Origin: Flavobacterium sp. Root901
GTDB lineage: Bacteria; Bacteroidota; Bacteroidia; Flavobacteriales; Flavobacteriaceae
Reading direction: 5' to 3'
DNA: 64,000 nucleotides
NCBI RefSeq assembly: GCF_001429765.1
Contig: NZ_LMJB01000005.1
Location: 690,490-754,489, forward strand
Position 1 is the stretch's first letter, and every line of letters starts with the position of its first letter. The position numbers and the translations under genes were made by a program. Below are positions 43,661 through 52,046 of this stretch, in pieces. Under the pieces are notes generated by a model. That model was given only the letters and a program-made list of their open reading frames with translations. It made no database searches and was not told the DNA's origin.

Positions 43661-45166
43661 TTATAATGTTGCAATTGCTTTTTGAATTCTCGAAATCGTT
43701 TCTTCTTTTCCAATGATTTCTACAATGTCAAATAGGTGAGGACCTTTAAGCGCTCCAACCAAACTTAGTCTGAATGGCTGCATTACTTTACCCATTCCGA
43801 TTTCATTTTTAGTAAGCCAGTCTTTTACAATTGCTTCGATATTTGCTGAATCAAAACCATCAATATATTCTAAAGTTGAAATCAATTCCTGCATTAAAGC
43901 CGGGGTTTCTTCTTTCCAGTTTTTACTTGCTTTTTCATCATAAGAGGTTGGCGCCTGGAAAAAGAAATCAGTTAAATCCCAAAATTCAGAAACGAAATGA
44001 GCACGTTCTTTAATTAAAGAAACAATTCTCGTAACATCAAATTTAGAAACGTCAACTCCTTTTTCAATCAAAATAGGAGTGAAGTCTTTTGCTAAATCAG
44101 CATCATTTTGTTTGATCAAATATTGGTGGTTGAACCATTTGTTTTTCTCCGGATCAAATTTTGCTCCCGATTTATGCACTCGGTTTAAGTCAAAAGATTC
44201 TACTAATTCTTCAAGGGAAAATAATTCCTTATCTGTTCCGTCATTCCAACCTAAAAGAGCAAGAAAGTTTACAACTGCTTCCGGGAAAAATCCTTTTTCT
44301 CTGTAACCAGATGAAACACCTTCTTCCGTTTTCCATTCTAATGGAAACACAGGAAATCCTAATTTATCACCATCTCTTTTTGATAATTTCCCGTTTCCAA
44401 TAGGTTTTAAAATCAAAGGTAAATGTGCAAATTCCGGAGCATCCCAGCCAAAAGCTCTGTACAATAAAACGTGAAGCGGCATAGACGGCAACCATTCTTC
44501 ACCACGAATTACATGTGAAGTTTCCATTAAATGGTCATCTACAATATTGGCCAAATGGTAGGTTGGCATTCCGTCACTTTTAAACAAAACTTTATCATCA
44601 AGAAGATTCGTTTCAAACTTTACGTCTCCACGAATAATATCTTTTAAATGTAAAGTTTCGTCTACCGGAGTTTTAAAACGAATAACATAATGCTCTCCAT
44701 TTGCAATCCTTTTGGCAGTTTCATCAGCAGAAATTACTAAAGAAGTATCTAGTTTTTCACGATTGTGATGGTTATAAATAAATGTTTTTCCTTCTGCTTC
44801 ATGTTGTTTTCTATGTGCATCAAGAGCTTCCGGAGTGTCAAAAGCATAATATGCCCAGCCAGAATTGATCAGTTGATCTGCATACTTTTGGTATAAATCT
44901 TTACGATCGCTTTGTCTGTAAGGACCAAATTTTTCATTTTTTCCAACGGTTTCTTCTGGAGCAATTCCTAACCATTCTAAAGCTTCCATAATATAAGCTT
45001 CAGCTCCGGGAACAAAACGAGTCTGATCTGTATCTTCAATTCTCAGATAAAAAACGCCATTGTTTTTTTTGGCAAATAAATAATTAAACAGGGCAGTACG
45101 AACGCCGCCAATATGTAAAGGTCCTGTTGGACTTGGTGCAAAACGCACACGAACTTGCTTTGACAT
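43661..45166 (-). CDS. gltX: Glutamate--tRNA ligase
   Basis: Class I synthetase, 501 aa, normal for GluRS. PSPTGPLHIGGVRTALFNYL carries the HIGH motif (about residues 10-29). KLSKRDGDKLGFPVFP carries KMSKS-type KLSKR. The upstream in-frame 10-residue extension is rejected, because the ATG at 45164-45166 gives the canonical start and lies after a -7 box. Upstream gap is AT-rich with inverted repeats. Confidence 0.94.
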   Translation of the reverse strand: MSKQVRVRFAPSPTGPLHIGGVRTALFNYLFAKKNNGVFYLRIEDTDQTRFVPGAEAYIMEALEWLGIAPEETVGKNEKFGPYRQSDRKDLYQKYADQLINSGWAYYAFDTPEALDAHRKQHEAEGKTFIYNHHNREKLDTSLVISADETAKRIANGEHYVIRFKTPVDETLHLKDIIRGDVKFETNLLDDKVLFKSDGMPTYHLANIVDDHLMETSHVIRGEEWLPSMPLHVLLYRAFGWDAPEFAHLPLILKPIGNGKLSKRDGDKLGFPVFPLEWKTEEGVSSGYREKGFFPEAVVNFLALLGWNDGTDKELFSLEELVESFDLNRVHKSGAKFDPEKNKWFNHQYLIKQNDADLAKDFTPILIEKGVDVSKFDVTRIVSLIKERAHFVSEFWDLTDFFFQAPTSYDEKASKNWKEETPALMQELISTLEYIDGFDSANIEAIVKDWLTKNEIGMGKVMQPFRLSLVGALKGPHLFDIVEIIGKEETISRIQKAIATL

Positions 45167-45185
45167 TTTTGTATAAATTTTGATG

Positions 45186-45193
45186 CAAAGATA
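45186..45193 (-). promoter_or_regulatory. -7 promoter box for gltX
   Basis: Minus strand TATCTTTG, 20 bp before the chosen ATG. The rejected upstream start overlaps this area. Confidence 0.55.
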
Positions 45194-45200
45194 CAACTCA

Positions 45201-45290
45201 TAATTAGATAATTTAAAAATGAAGATAATTAGATAATTACTTGTTTATAGCTTAATTGACTAATTATCTAATTGATCATTATCTAATTAA
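45201..45290. repeat. AT-rich inverted repeat between gltX and DUF4175
   Basis: Left TAATTAGATAATT and GATAATTAGATAATTA face TAATTATCTAATTGATCATT and ATCTAATTAA. Imperfect, divergent-promoter region. Confidence 0.5.
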
Positions 45291-45331
45291 AATTATTACT
45301 TTTATAGGTTATAATTAAAAGAGATTTTATT

Positions 45332-48300
45332 TTGAAAACATCATCTGCGATATATCAGAAATTAGAAGGATTTATAAAGAAATATTATATGAACGAATTG
45401 ATAAAAGGCGCACTTCTTTTTATCGGGTTCGGACTTTTGTATTTTCTATTTACACTTTTTATTGAGTACTTTCTTTGGTTGAAACCATTAGGAAGAACCC
45501 TTTTATTCTGGGTATTTATTGCAGTAGAAATTTTTCTGTTGTTTCGCTTTATTTTATTTCCAATTTTTAAGTTGTTCAAACTTCAAAAAGGAATCGATTA
45601 TAATCAGGCTTCGGCGATTATTGGAAATCATTTTACGGAAGTAAGTGATAAATTGACGAACTTTTTGCAGCTTTCATCAAATGAAAATTCAGCAGAAAGT
45701 TCAGAATTAATGCTGGCTTCGATCGAGCAAAAAGCAAATTCACTGCAGCCAATTCCGTTTGGAAATGCCATCAATTTTAAATCAAATAAAAAGTATTTAC
45801 CGTTAGCTTTGATTCCGGTTTTGCTGTTTGCAGTCTTTTTTGTTTCCGGAAACAGCAATATAATTTCGCAGAGTTTTAATAGAGTAGTCCATTTTAATGC
45901 TTCTTTTTTGCCGCCGGCTCCTTTCAAATTTGTAGTTTTAAATGATAAACTTCAGACAGAACAGAACAGAGATTTTATTGTAAAAGTAGAAACTGAAGGA
46001 AACGTTGTTCCGGAAAATGTCATGATTCATATTGGAGATGAAAGTTATTTTATGGAATCTTCCCAAAACGGAAAGTTTGAATTTAAGATTGAAAAGCCAA
46101 CTTCGGATATTCAATTTTCATTTGAAGGAAATTCAGTTTCATCAAACGAGTATGAATTAAAAGTGATTACAGTTCCATCAATTGCCAACTTCGAAATGGT
46201 TTTAAACTTTCCATCTTACCTAAAAAAGAAATCAGAAATCATTCAGGGAACCGGAAATGCAATCGTTCCTGAAGGCACAATTGTAACCTGGAAAATGAAA
46301 ACGCAATCGACTCAGGAAGTAGTTTGGAAAGATGAAAATTCAGTTTTTAAGTTTAATAAGACCGAAAATGAGTTTAAATTGGCTAAAAATATCAGTCAAA
46401 ATACAGAATATCAAATTCTTACTTCGAACAATAAGGTTAAAAACTATGAAAAACTGGATTATCAGCTGTCTGTTATTAAGGATCAGCACCCAACAATTAC
46501 AGTTTCGCCGGCTCCGGATAGTTTAAAGTTAGATAAGAATTATGTTTTAGGAAGACTGGGTGATGACTATGGTTTATCAAAATTGCAGATTGTTTTTTAT
46601 GAACATGGAAAACCACAGACTGCAAAACGCGGAACCATTCCTGTAAAGCAGGCAGTGTTCGATCAGTTTGTTTTTAACTTCCCAAGTAATCTTCCTGTAG
46701 AAGAAGGAGTATCTTATGAATACTATTTTGAAGTTTTTGATAACGATGCTCTGCACGGATTTAAGAGTACAAAGTCATCGACATTTTCAGATCGTGTTGC
46801 TACAACAGATGAAATTCAGGATGCAGAATTGCAGCAGCAAAATGCTAATATTAATAGTTTATCTAAATCATTAAAGAATCAGGAAAAGCAATTTTCTGAA
46901 ATGGATAAACTGAAAAATACCGGAAAAGAAAAAGACAATTTAGAATTTAAAGATCAGCAAAAAGTAAACGAATTTATCAAACGCCAAAAACAGCAAGATG
47001 AAATGATGAAGCAGTTTGCTGAAAAAATGAATAAGAATTTAGATAAATATAATACGGATAAGAAAGATAAAACTGCCGAAGATTTACAAAAGCGTTTGGA
47101 TAATGCTGAGAAAGATTTAGAAAAAAATCAAAAATTAATGGACGAACTTAAGAATCTAAATGACAAATTAAACAATGATGAGTTGTTTGATAAGATGGAA
47201 AAGTTCAAACAAATCAGCAAAAACCAATCTCGTAATTTAGAACAATTAGTTGAATTAACGAAGCGTTTTTATGTAGAAAAGAAAGCAGAGCAGGTTGCAG
47301 AAAAACTAAATAAGTTAGCAGAAAAGCAAGAACAGCTTTCTAATAAAGACAGTGAAAATACAAAAGAGAAACAGGATGACATCAATAAATCATTTGATAA
47401 AATTCAGGAAGATCTTAAAGATTTGAAAGACGAAAACAATAGTTTAAAATCTCCTTTGGATATTCCTAAAGATGCTTTAAAAGAAAAAGATGTAGAGAAC
47501 GATCTGAATAAAGCATCAGAAGAATTAAATAAAAAGAATACTTCTTCGGCCAAGCCAAAACAAAAAAGTGCTTCAAAGAAAATGAAGTCAATGGCTGAGC
47601 AAATGAGTTCAAGTATGGAAGGTGGAGAACAAGAACAATTAGAAGAAGATGTTGCCATGCTTCGTCAGATTCTGGATAATCTTTTAGCTTTTTCTTTATC
47701 CCAGGAAGATGTGATGAAACAATTCAGATCGATGAAACTGGGTTCTTCTGCTTACACCAAGAACATAAAGATTCAGCAAAACTTAAAACAGCAGTTCAGA
47801 CATGTCGATGATAGTTTGTTTGCTATGTCTCTTAGAAACCCAAAAATTGCTGAAGATGTAACCAAAGAAATTGGTAACGTACAATATAATATGGACAAAG
47901 CAATTGAAGTTTTAACTGATGTTCAAATCCCAAAAGGAGTTTCTCATCAGCAATATGCCGTTTCATCAGCAAACAAATTAGCCGATTTTTTAAGTGATCT
48001 TTTAAATAACATGCAGATGCAAATGTCTAAACCGGGAACAGGAAAACCTAAACCAGGAGACGGACAAGGGATGCAGCTTCCGGATATTATTCAAAAACAA
48101 AAAGGTCTTGCAGATAAAATGAAAGATGGAATGAAGTCTGGTGATAAACCCGGAAGTGGTCAGCAAGGAAAAAGTGGGGAAGGAAAACAGGGACAAGACA
48201 GCGGCCAAGGTAAAGATGGAAACGGAAAAGATGGAAAAAATAGTCAGGGTAAAAATGGACAGGGAAGTAAAGAAGGAGGAAAAGGTAAAGATGGAAACGA

Positions 48301-48724
48301 GGGTGAAGATGGAGAACAAGATGCAGAAAAGATAATGGAGATTTATAAAGAGCAGGTAAAACTGCGTGAAGCTTTGCAAAAAGAATTAGCAAAAAAAGGA
48401 TTAGATGCACAAGGCCGATCTGTAATTGATCAGATGAAAAATTCTGAAAAACAGATTTTAAATAAAGGTTTTAAGAATGAAAACCTGCAGCGAATTTTAA
48501 ATATTCAGCAAGAATTATTAAAATTAAACAATGCAGTTCAGGAACAAGGTCAGGATACAAAGCGTCAATCTGAAACAAATAAGGCTGAATTTTCTAATCG
48601 TTCAAATGCTTTGCCAAGCTCATTAACTGAATATTTAAACAGTGTAGAGATTTTAAACAGACAATCGTTACCTTTGCGCTCGAATTTTAATCAAAAGGTT
48701 CAAGAATATTTTAATACAAAATGA
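45332..48724 (+). CDS. DUF4175 family large membrane coiled-coil protein
   Basis: 1130 aa, starting at TTG 45332. Two membrane helices at about 25-80 and one at about 157-172. A periplasmic Ig/beta-rich part (about 175-500), then a long charged coiled coil (about 505-760) and a low-complexity Gly/Lys/Asp/Gln region (about 899-1000), ending in a helical C-terminus. Typical DUF4175 layout of Flavobacteriia. Role unknown. The last 4 bases overlap ybeY (ATGA), so the two are co-translated. Confidence 0.8.
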   Translation: MKTSSAIYQKLEGFIKKYYMNELIKGALLFIGFGLLYFLFTLFIEYFLWLKPLGRTLLFWVFIAVEIFLLFRFILFPIFKLFKLQKGIDYNQASAIIGNHFTEVSDKLTNFLQLSSNENSAESSELMLASIEQKANSLQPIPFGNAINFKSNKKYLPLALIPVLLFAVFFVSGNSNIISQSFNRVVHFNASFLPPAPFKFVVLNDKLQTEQNRDFIVKVETEGNVVPENVMIHIGDESYFMESSQNGKFEFKIEKPTSDIQFSFEGNSVSSNEYELKVITVPSIANFEMVLNFPSYLKKKSEIIQGTGNAIVPEGTIVTWKMKTQSTQEVVWKDENSVFKFNKTENEFKLAKNISQNTEYQILTSNNKVKNYEKLDYQLSVIKDQHPTITVSPAPDSLKLDKNYVLGRLGDDYGLSKLQIVFYEHGKPQTAKRGTIPVKQAVFDQFVFNFPSNLPVEEGVSYEYYFEVFDNDALHGFKSTKSSTFSDRVATTDEIQDAELQQQNANINSLSKSLKNQEKQFSEMDKLKNTGKEKDNLEFKDQQKVNEFIKRQKQQDEMMKQFAEKMNKNLDKYNTDKKDKTAEDLQKRLDNAEKDLEKNQKLMDELKNLNDKLNNDELFDKMEKFKQISKNQSRNLEQLVELTKRFYVEKKAEQVAEKLNKLAEKQEQLSNKDSENTKEKQDDINKSFDKIQEDLKDLKDENNSLKSPLDIPKDALKEKDVENDLNKASEELNKKNTSSAKPKQKSASKKMKSMAEQMSSSMEGGEQEQLEEDVAMLRQILDNLLAFSLSQEDVMKQFRSMKLGSSAYTKNIKIQQNLKQQFRHVDDSLFAMSLRNPKIAEDVTKEIGNVQYNMDKAIEVLTDVQIPKGVSHQQYAVSSANKLADFLSDLLNNMQMQMSKPGTGKPKPGDGQGMQLPDIIQKQKGLADKMKDGMKSGDKPGSGQQGKSGEGKQGQDSGQGKDGNGKDGKNSQGKNGQGSKEGGKGKDGNEGEDGEQDAEKIMEIYKEQVKLREALQKELAKKGLDAQGRSVIDQMKNSEKQILNKGFKNENLQRILNIQQELLKLNNAVQEQGQDTKRQSETNKAEFSNRSNALPSSLTEYLNSVEILNRQSLPLRSNFNQKVQEYFNTK

Positions 48725-49140
48725 TAAACTTTAATTACGAAACCGAATTTTCTTTAGAGAACGAACAAGCTTTTACAGATTGGTTGAGCGCTGTTATTGT
48801 TTCTGAAAAGAAAAATGAAGGAGAAATAAATTATATTTTCTGTGATGATGAATACCTGCATAAAATAAATGTAGAGTATTTAAACCACGACACTCTAACA
48901 GATATTATCAGTTTTGATTATACTGTAGGAAATGAAATAAGCGGAGATATTTTTGTGTCTGTCGAAAGAGTAGAGGATAATGCTAAAGATTTTAATGTTT
49001 CATTTCAAGAAGAACTAAAGCGTGTTCTTGCTCACGGCATATTACATTATTGTGGATATAAAGATAAGAGCGATGCAGATGCAGAACTTATGCGTTCAAA
49101 AGAGGATGAAAAAATTGCGATGTTTCACGTGGAACAGTAA
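48721..49140 (+). CDS. ybeY: Endoribonuclease YbeY (rRNA maturation factor)
   Basis: 139 aa, normal length. The zinc-site motif HGILHYCGYKDKSDADAE is at about 103-120. The usual HGxLHLxGYDH third His is replaced by a Lys/Asp-type sequence, as in many Bacteroidota YbeY. YLNHDTLTDIISFDY (about 56) is also typical. It acts in 16S rRNA 3'-end maturation and ribosome quality control. The start overlaps DUF4175 by 4 bp. The last codons (MFHVEQ) are made by the parS-like palindrome at 49121-49136. Confidence 0.92.
   Translation: MINFNYETEFSLENEQAFTDWLSAVIVSEKKNEGEINYIFCDDEYLHKINVEYLNHDTLTDIISFDYTVGNEISGDIFVSVERVEDNAKDFNVSFQEELKRVLAHGILHYCGYKDKSDADAELMRSKEDEKIAMFHVEQ
49121..49136. other. parS-like site 1 (inside ybeY)
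   Basis: TGTTTCACGTGGAACA. One mismatch to TGTTNCACGTGAAACA. Encodes the last residues of YbeY. Confidence 0.7.
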
Positions 49141-49166
49141 TTAAACATCTTTACATAAATCAATTT

Positions 49167-49182
49167 TGTTTCACGTGAAACA
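49167..49182. other. parS-like site 2, perfect consensus
   Basis: TGTTTCACGTGAAACA, a perfect palindrome and exact match to the ParB consensus. Confidence 0.85.
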
Positions 49183-49205
49183 TATTATTGAATTATATAT
49201 TAATA

Positions 49206-49221
49206 CGTTCCACGTGGAACG
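49206..49221. other. parS-like site 3
   Basis: CGTTCCACGTGGAACG, perfect palindrome, outer bases differ from consensus. Confidence 0.65.
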
Positions 49222-49260
49222 AAAGACTAAAATTTAATATTTAGATTTTTAGTGATTTAA

Positions 49261-49288
49261 TTAAATCGTTCCACGTGGAACGATTTAA
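49261..49288. other. parS-like site 4 in a perfect 28-bp palindrome
   Basis: Core CGTTCCACGTGGAACG (49267-49282) flanked by TTAAAT and ATTTAA, so the exact symmetry runs over 28 bp. Confidence 0.7.
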
Positions 49289-49309
49289 GTTGATTAGATT
49301 TTGTGATTG

Positions 49310-49325
49310 TGTTCCACGTGGAACG
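49310..49325. other. parS-like site 5
   Basis: TGTTCCACGTGGAACG. Confidence 0.65.
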
Positions 49326-49376
49326 ATGTAAGTTAGTTTGGAATTTAGAATTTTTTGAATTAGAATTTATATAAAT

Positions 49377-49392
49377 CGTTCCACGTGGAACA
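49377..49392. other. parS-like site 6
   Basis: CGTTCCACGTGGAACA, 61 bp before the mnmG ATG. Confidence 0.65.
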
Positions 49393-49452
49393 TCAGATAA
49401 AAAGTAATTCTGATTCGTTGCAAAACGTTTCGGAGAAAAAAAATAAAACAAA

Positions 49453-51324
49453 ATGTTTTTAGAAGAATACGACGTTATTGTTGTTGGTGCCGGTCATGCC
49501 GGTTCAGAGGCCGCGGCAGCGGCAGCAAATTTAGGATCCAAAACTTTATTGGTTACGATGAGTTTGCAGAACATTGCACAGATGTCTTGTAATCCTGCAA
49601 TGGGAGGAATAGCAAAAGGACAAATTGTGCGAGAGATCGATGCGCTTGGTGGATACTCGGGAATTGTTTCAGACAAAACGGCGATACAATTTAAGATGTT
49701 GAACAAGTCGAAAGGTCCTGCAATGTGGTCGCCGAGAGTTCAAAGTGATCGAATGCGTTTTGCAGAAGAATGGAGAATGATGCTGGAGGGAACTCCTAAT
49801 TTAGATTTTTACCAGGAGATGGTGAAAGGTCTAATTATCGAGAACGGAAAAATAAAAGGAATCAGAACTTCGCTTGGAGTTGAGATTCGTTCCAAATCGG
49901 TTGTGTTGACAAACGGAACTTTTTTGAACGGATTAATTCATATTGGAGAAAAACAATTTGGTGGAGGAAGAGCGGGCGAAAGTGCAGCTACCGGAATTAC
50001 CGAAGATTTGGTCAAAGCAGGTTTTGAAGCAGGAAGAATGAAAACAGGAACGCCGCCGCGAGTTGATGGACGTTCTTTGGATTATTCTAAAATGAATGAA
50101 GAAAAAGGAGATGAGAACCCGGATAAGTTTTCATATTCTGATTTGACGAAACCTTTAACGCAACAGCGTTCTTGTTATATGACATACACATCGCTGAATG
50201 TTCATGATATTTTGAGAGAAGGTTTTGATCGTTCGCCAATGTTCAACGGAAGAATAAAAAGTTTAGGTCCGAGATATTGTCCATCAATAGAAGACAAGAT
50301 TAATCGTTTTGCAGATAAAGAACGTCACCAGCTTTTTGTTGAACCGGAAGGGTGGAATACATGTGAAGTTTATGTAAACGGATTTTCAACTTCACTTCCG
50401 GAAGATATTCAGTTTAAAGCTTTGCGTTCTGTTGCCGGTTTTGAAAATGTGAAATTCTTCCGTCCTGGTTATGCAATCGAATATGATTATTTTCCTCCGA
50501 CACAATTAAAACATACTTTAGAAACTAAGTTGGTTGAAGGATTATATTTTGCCGGACAAATTAATGGAACTACAGGATATGAAGAAGCAGCTTCGCAAGG
50601 ATTGATGGCCGGAATAAATGCGCATTTAAAAGTGCACGAAAAAGCGCCGTTAATTTTAAAACGTGATGAAGCTTATATTGGAGTTTTGATTGACGACTTA
50701 ATTACCAAAGGTACAGAAGAACCATATCGTATGTTTACATCGAGAGCAGAATATAGAACATTGCTACGACAAGATAATGCCGATTTCAGATTGACGCCTA
50801 TGTCATACGAAATTGGTTTAGCTTCTGAAGACAGAATGCGAAGAATGGAATATAAATTGAACGAGTCTGAAAAGATGGTTTCATTTTTTAGAGAAACAAG
50901 TGTAACAGTTGCAGAAACGAATCCAATTTTGGAAGCTAAAGAATCTGCGCCAATTTCTCAAGGAGATAAAATGTTTAAGGTTTTCTCCCGCCCGCAGATT
51001 GAATTAGAAGATATGCTAAAATTTGAAAAAGTAAAGGCATATGTTGAAGAACATAATCTGGATAAAGAAGTTTTAGAGCAGGCAGAAATTCAGGTGAAAT
51101 ATTCTGGCTATATTGAAAAGGAAAGAAACAACGCAGATAAATTGACTAGACTCGAGGAAGTAAAAATCCCCGAGAATTTTGATTATTCTAAAATCAAATC
51201 GATGTCGATTGAAGCAAAACAAAAATTAAGCAAAATTAGACCGGTTACTATTTCGCAGGCATCAAGAATCAGCGGTGTATCGCCAAGTGATATTTCTGTA
51301 CTTTTGATATACATGGGAAGGTAA
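49453..51324 (+). CDS. mnmG: tRNA uridine-5-carboxymethylaminomethyl(34) synthesis enzyme MnmG (GidA)
   Basis: 623 aa, usual length. FAD-binding YDVIVVGAGHAGSEAAAAAA (residues 6-25), CNPAMGGIAKGQIVREID (about 46), EEPYRMFTSRAEYRTLLRQDNAD (about 422) and the C-terminal GVSPSDISVLLIYMG helix domain are family signatures. With MnmE it modifies U34 of tRNAs. It is often near the replication origin and parS, as the flanking palindromes suggest here. Confidence 0.95.
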   Translation: MFLEEYDVIVVGAGHAGSEAAAAAANLGSKTLLVTMSLQNIAQMSCNPAMGGIAKGQIVREIDALGGYSGIVSDKTAIQFKMLNKSKGPAMWSPRVQSDRMRFAEEWRMMLEGTPNLDFYQEMVKGLIIENGKIKGIRTSLGVEIRSKSVVLTNGTFLNGLIHIGEKQFGGGRAGESAATGITEDLVKAGFEAGRMKTGTPPRVDGRSLDYSKMNEEKGDENPDKFSYSDLTKPLTQQRSCYMTYTSLNVHDILREGFDRSPMFNGRIKSLGPRYCPSIEDKINRFADKERHQLFVEPEGWNTCEVYVNGFSTSLPEDIQFKALRSVAGFENVKFFRPGYAIEYDYFPPTQLKHTLETKLVEGLYFAGQINGTTGYEEAASQGLMAGINAHLKVHEKAPLILKRDEAYIGVLIDDLITKGTEEPYRMFTSRAEYRTLLRQDNADFRLTPMSYEIGLASEDRMRRMEYKLNESEKMVSFFRETSVTVAETNPILEAKESAPISQGDKMFKVFSRPQIELEDMLKFEKVKAYVEEHNLDKEVLEQAEIQVKYSGYIEKERNNADKLTRLEEVKIPENFDYSKIKSMSIEAKQKLSKIRPVTISQASRISGVSPSDISVLLIYMGR

Positions 51325-51326
51325 TT

Positions 51327-51487
51327 ATTTTAGATTTCTGAATTTTAGATTTTAGATTATGCATTGCCGAATTACGATCGGAGTAAAATCTAAAATCTAC
51401 ATTCTAAAGTCTAAAATTTCCAGATTGTTCCACGTGAAACGTTCTCTGTTCTAAATAATCAAAAATCTAAATTCAGAAATCTAAAAT
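51327..51487. repeat. Imperfect inverted repeat around parS-like site 7
   Basis: Left TTTTAGATTTCTGAATTTTA and right AAATTCAGAAATCTAAAA (51327-51360, 51455-51487), with the parS-like site between them. A further AAAATCTAAAATCTAC unit lies in the middle. Confidence 0.5.
51426..51441. other. parS-like site 7 (after mnmG)
   Basis: TGTTCCACGTGAAACG, one outer mismatch. Confidence 0.65.
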
Positions 51488-51496
51488 ATAGATTCT

Positions 51497-51970
51497 ATGA
51501 AAATAATTAAAAAGGATTTTTTATCATTGCAGGATAAAGAATTTTTATTGGAGCTTTGGAATAATGAATATCCAGAAAAATTAAATTATCAAACTATTAA
51601 TGAGTTTGATGTTTATCTAGATGCTTTAACAAAAAAACAGCATTACTTTCTAATTAACGATGAAGGTAAAATTCAAGGTTGGGCATTTACTTTTTTAAGA
51701 GACAATGAAGATTGGTTTGCTATAATTTTGGATAAAGAAATTCACGGAAAAGGAAAAGGTTCTTTGCTGATGAATGAATTAAAAAAGAACAAAGAAAATT
51801 TGAACGGCTGGGTAATCGATCACGAAAATGATGTGAAGCAAAACAAAGAGCTTTATAAATCTCCTTTGCTGTTTTACATCAAAAACGGATTTACAATTTG
51901 TGCAGAAACAAGAATCGAAAATCAGAAAATGTCTGGTGTCAAAATAAACTGGAATATAAAAAACAAATAA
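51497..51970 (+). CDS. GNAT-family N-acetyltransferase
   Basis: 157 aa, GNAT fold. The acyl-CoA loop is visible as LDKEIHGKGKGSLLMNELKK (about 82). It follows FINDEGKIQGWAFTF-type strands and ends with YIKNGFTICAETRIEN. Acceptor unknown. It starts 172 bp after mnmG and has a weak hairpin after the stop. Confidence 0.8.
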   Translation: MKIIKKDFLSLQDKEFLLELWNNEYPEKLNYQTINEFDVYLDALTKKQHYFLINDEGKIQGWAFTFLRDNEDWFAIILDKEIHGKGKGSLLMNELKKNKENLNGWVIDHENDVKQNKELYKSPLLFYIKNGFTICAETRIENQKMSGVKINWNIKNK

Positions 51971-51979
51971 AATAAACAG

Positions 51980-52012
51980 ACCCTAAAAATGAAATTTCCA
52001 TTTTTAGGGTTT
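51980..52012 (+). terminator. Hairpin after the GNAT gene
   Basis: ACCCTAAAAATG pairs with CATTTTTAGGGT. T run short. Confidence 0.55.
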
Positions 52013-52046
52013 GCTATGAAATAAACAAAAAAAACAAAAATTATAA

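Larger units (their letters stand above)
49141..49452. other. Gap holding the parS cluster, no gene
   Basis: 312 bp between ybeY and mnmG. It contains five 16-bp CACGTG palindromes and AT-rich spacers of 23-51 bp, no ORF and no clear promoter box. Confidence 0.8.

Noticed and set aside
47404..48410. Long open frames on the minus strand opposite DUF4175
   Set aside because: They mirror the coiled-coil and low-complexity plus-strand gene and have biased composition; antisense shadows.
49121..49392. Palindromes as terminators of ybeY
   Set aside because: No T run follows them, they are spaced evenly, and the CACGTG core is invariant, which fits a protein-binding site better.
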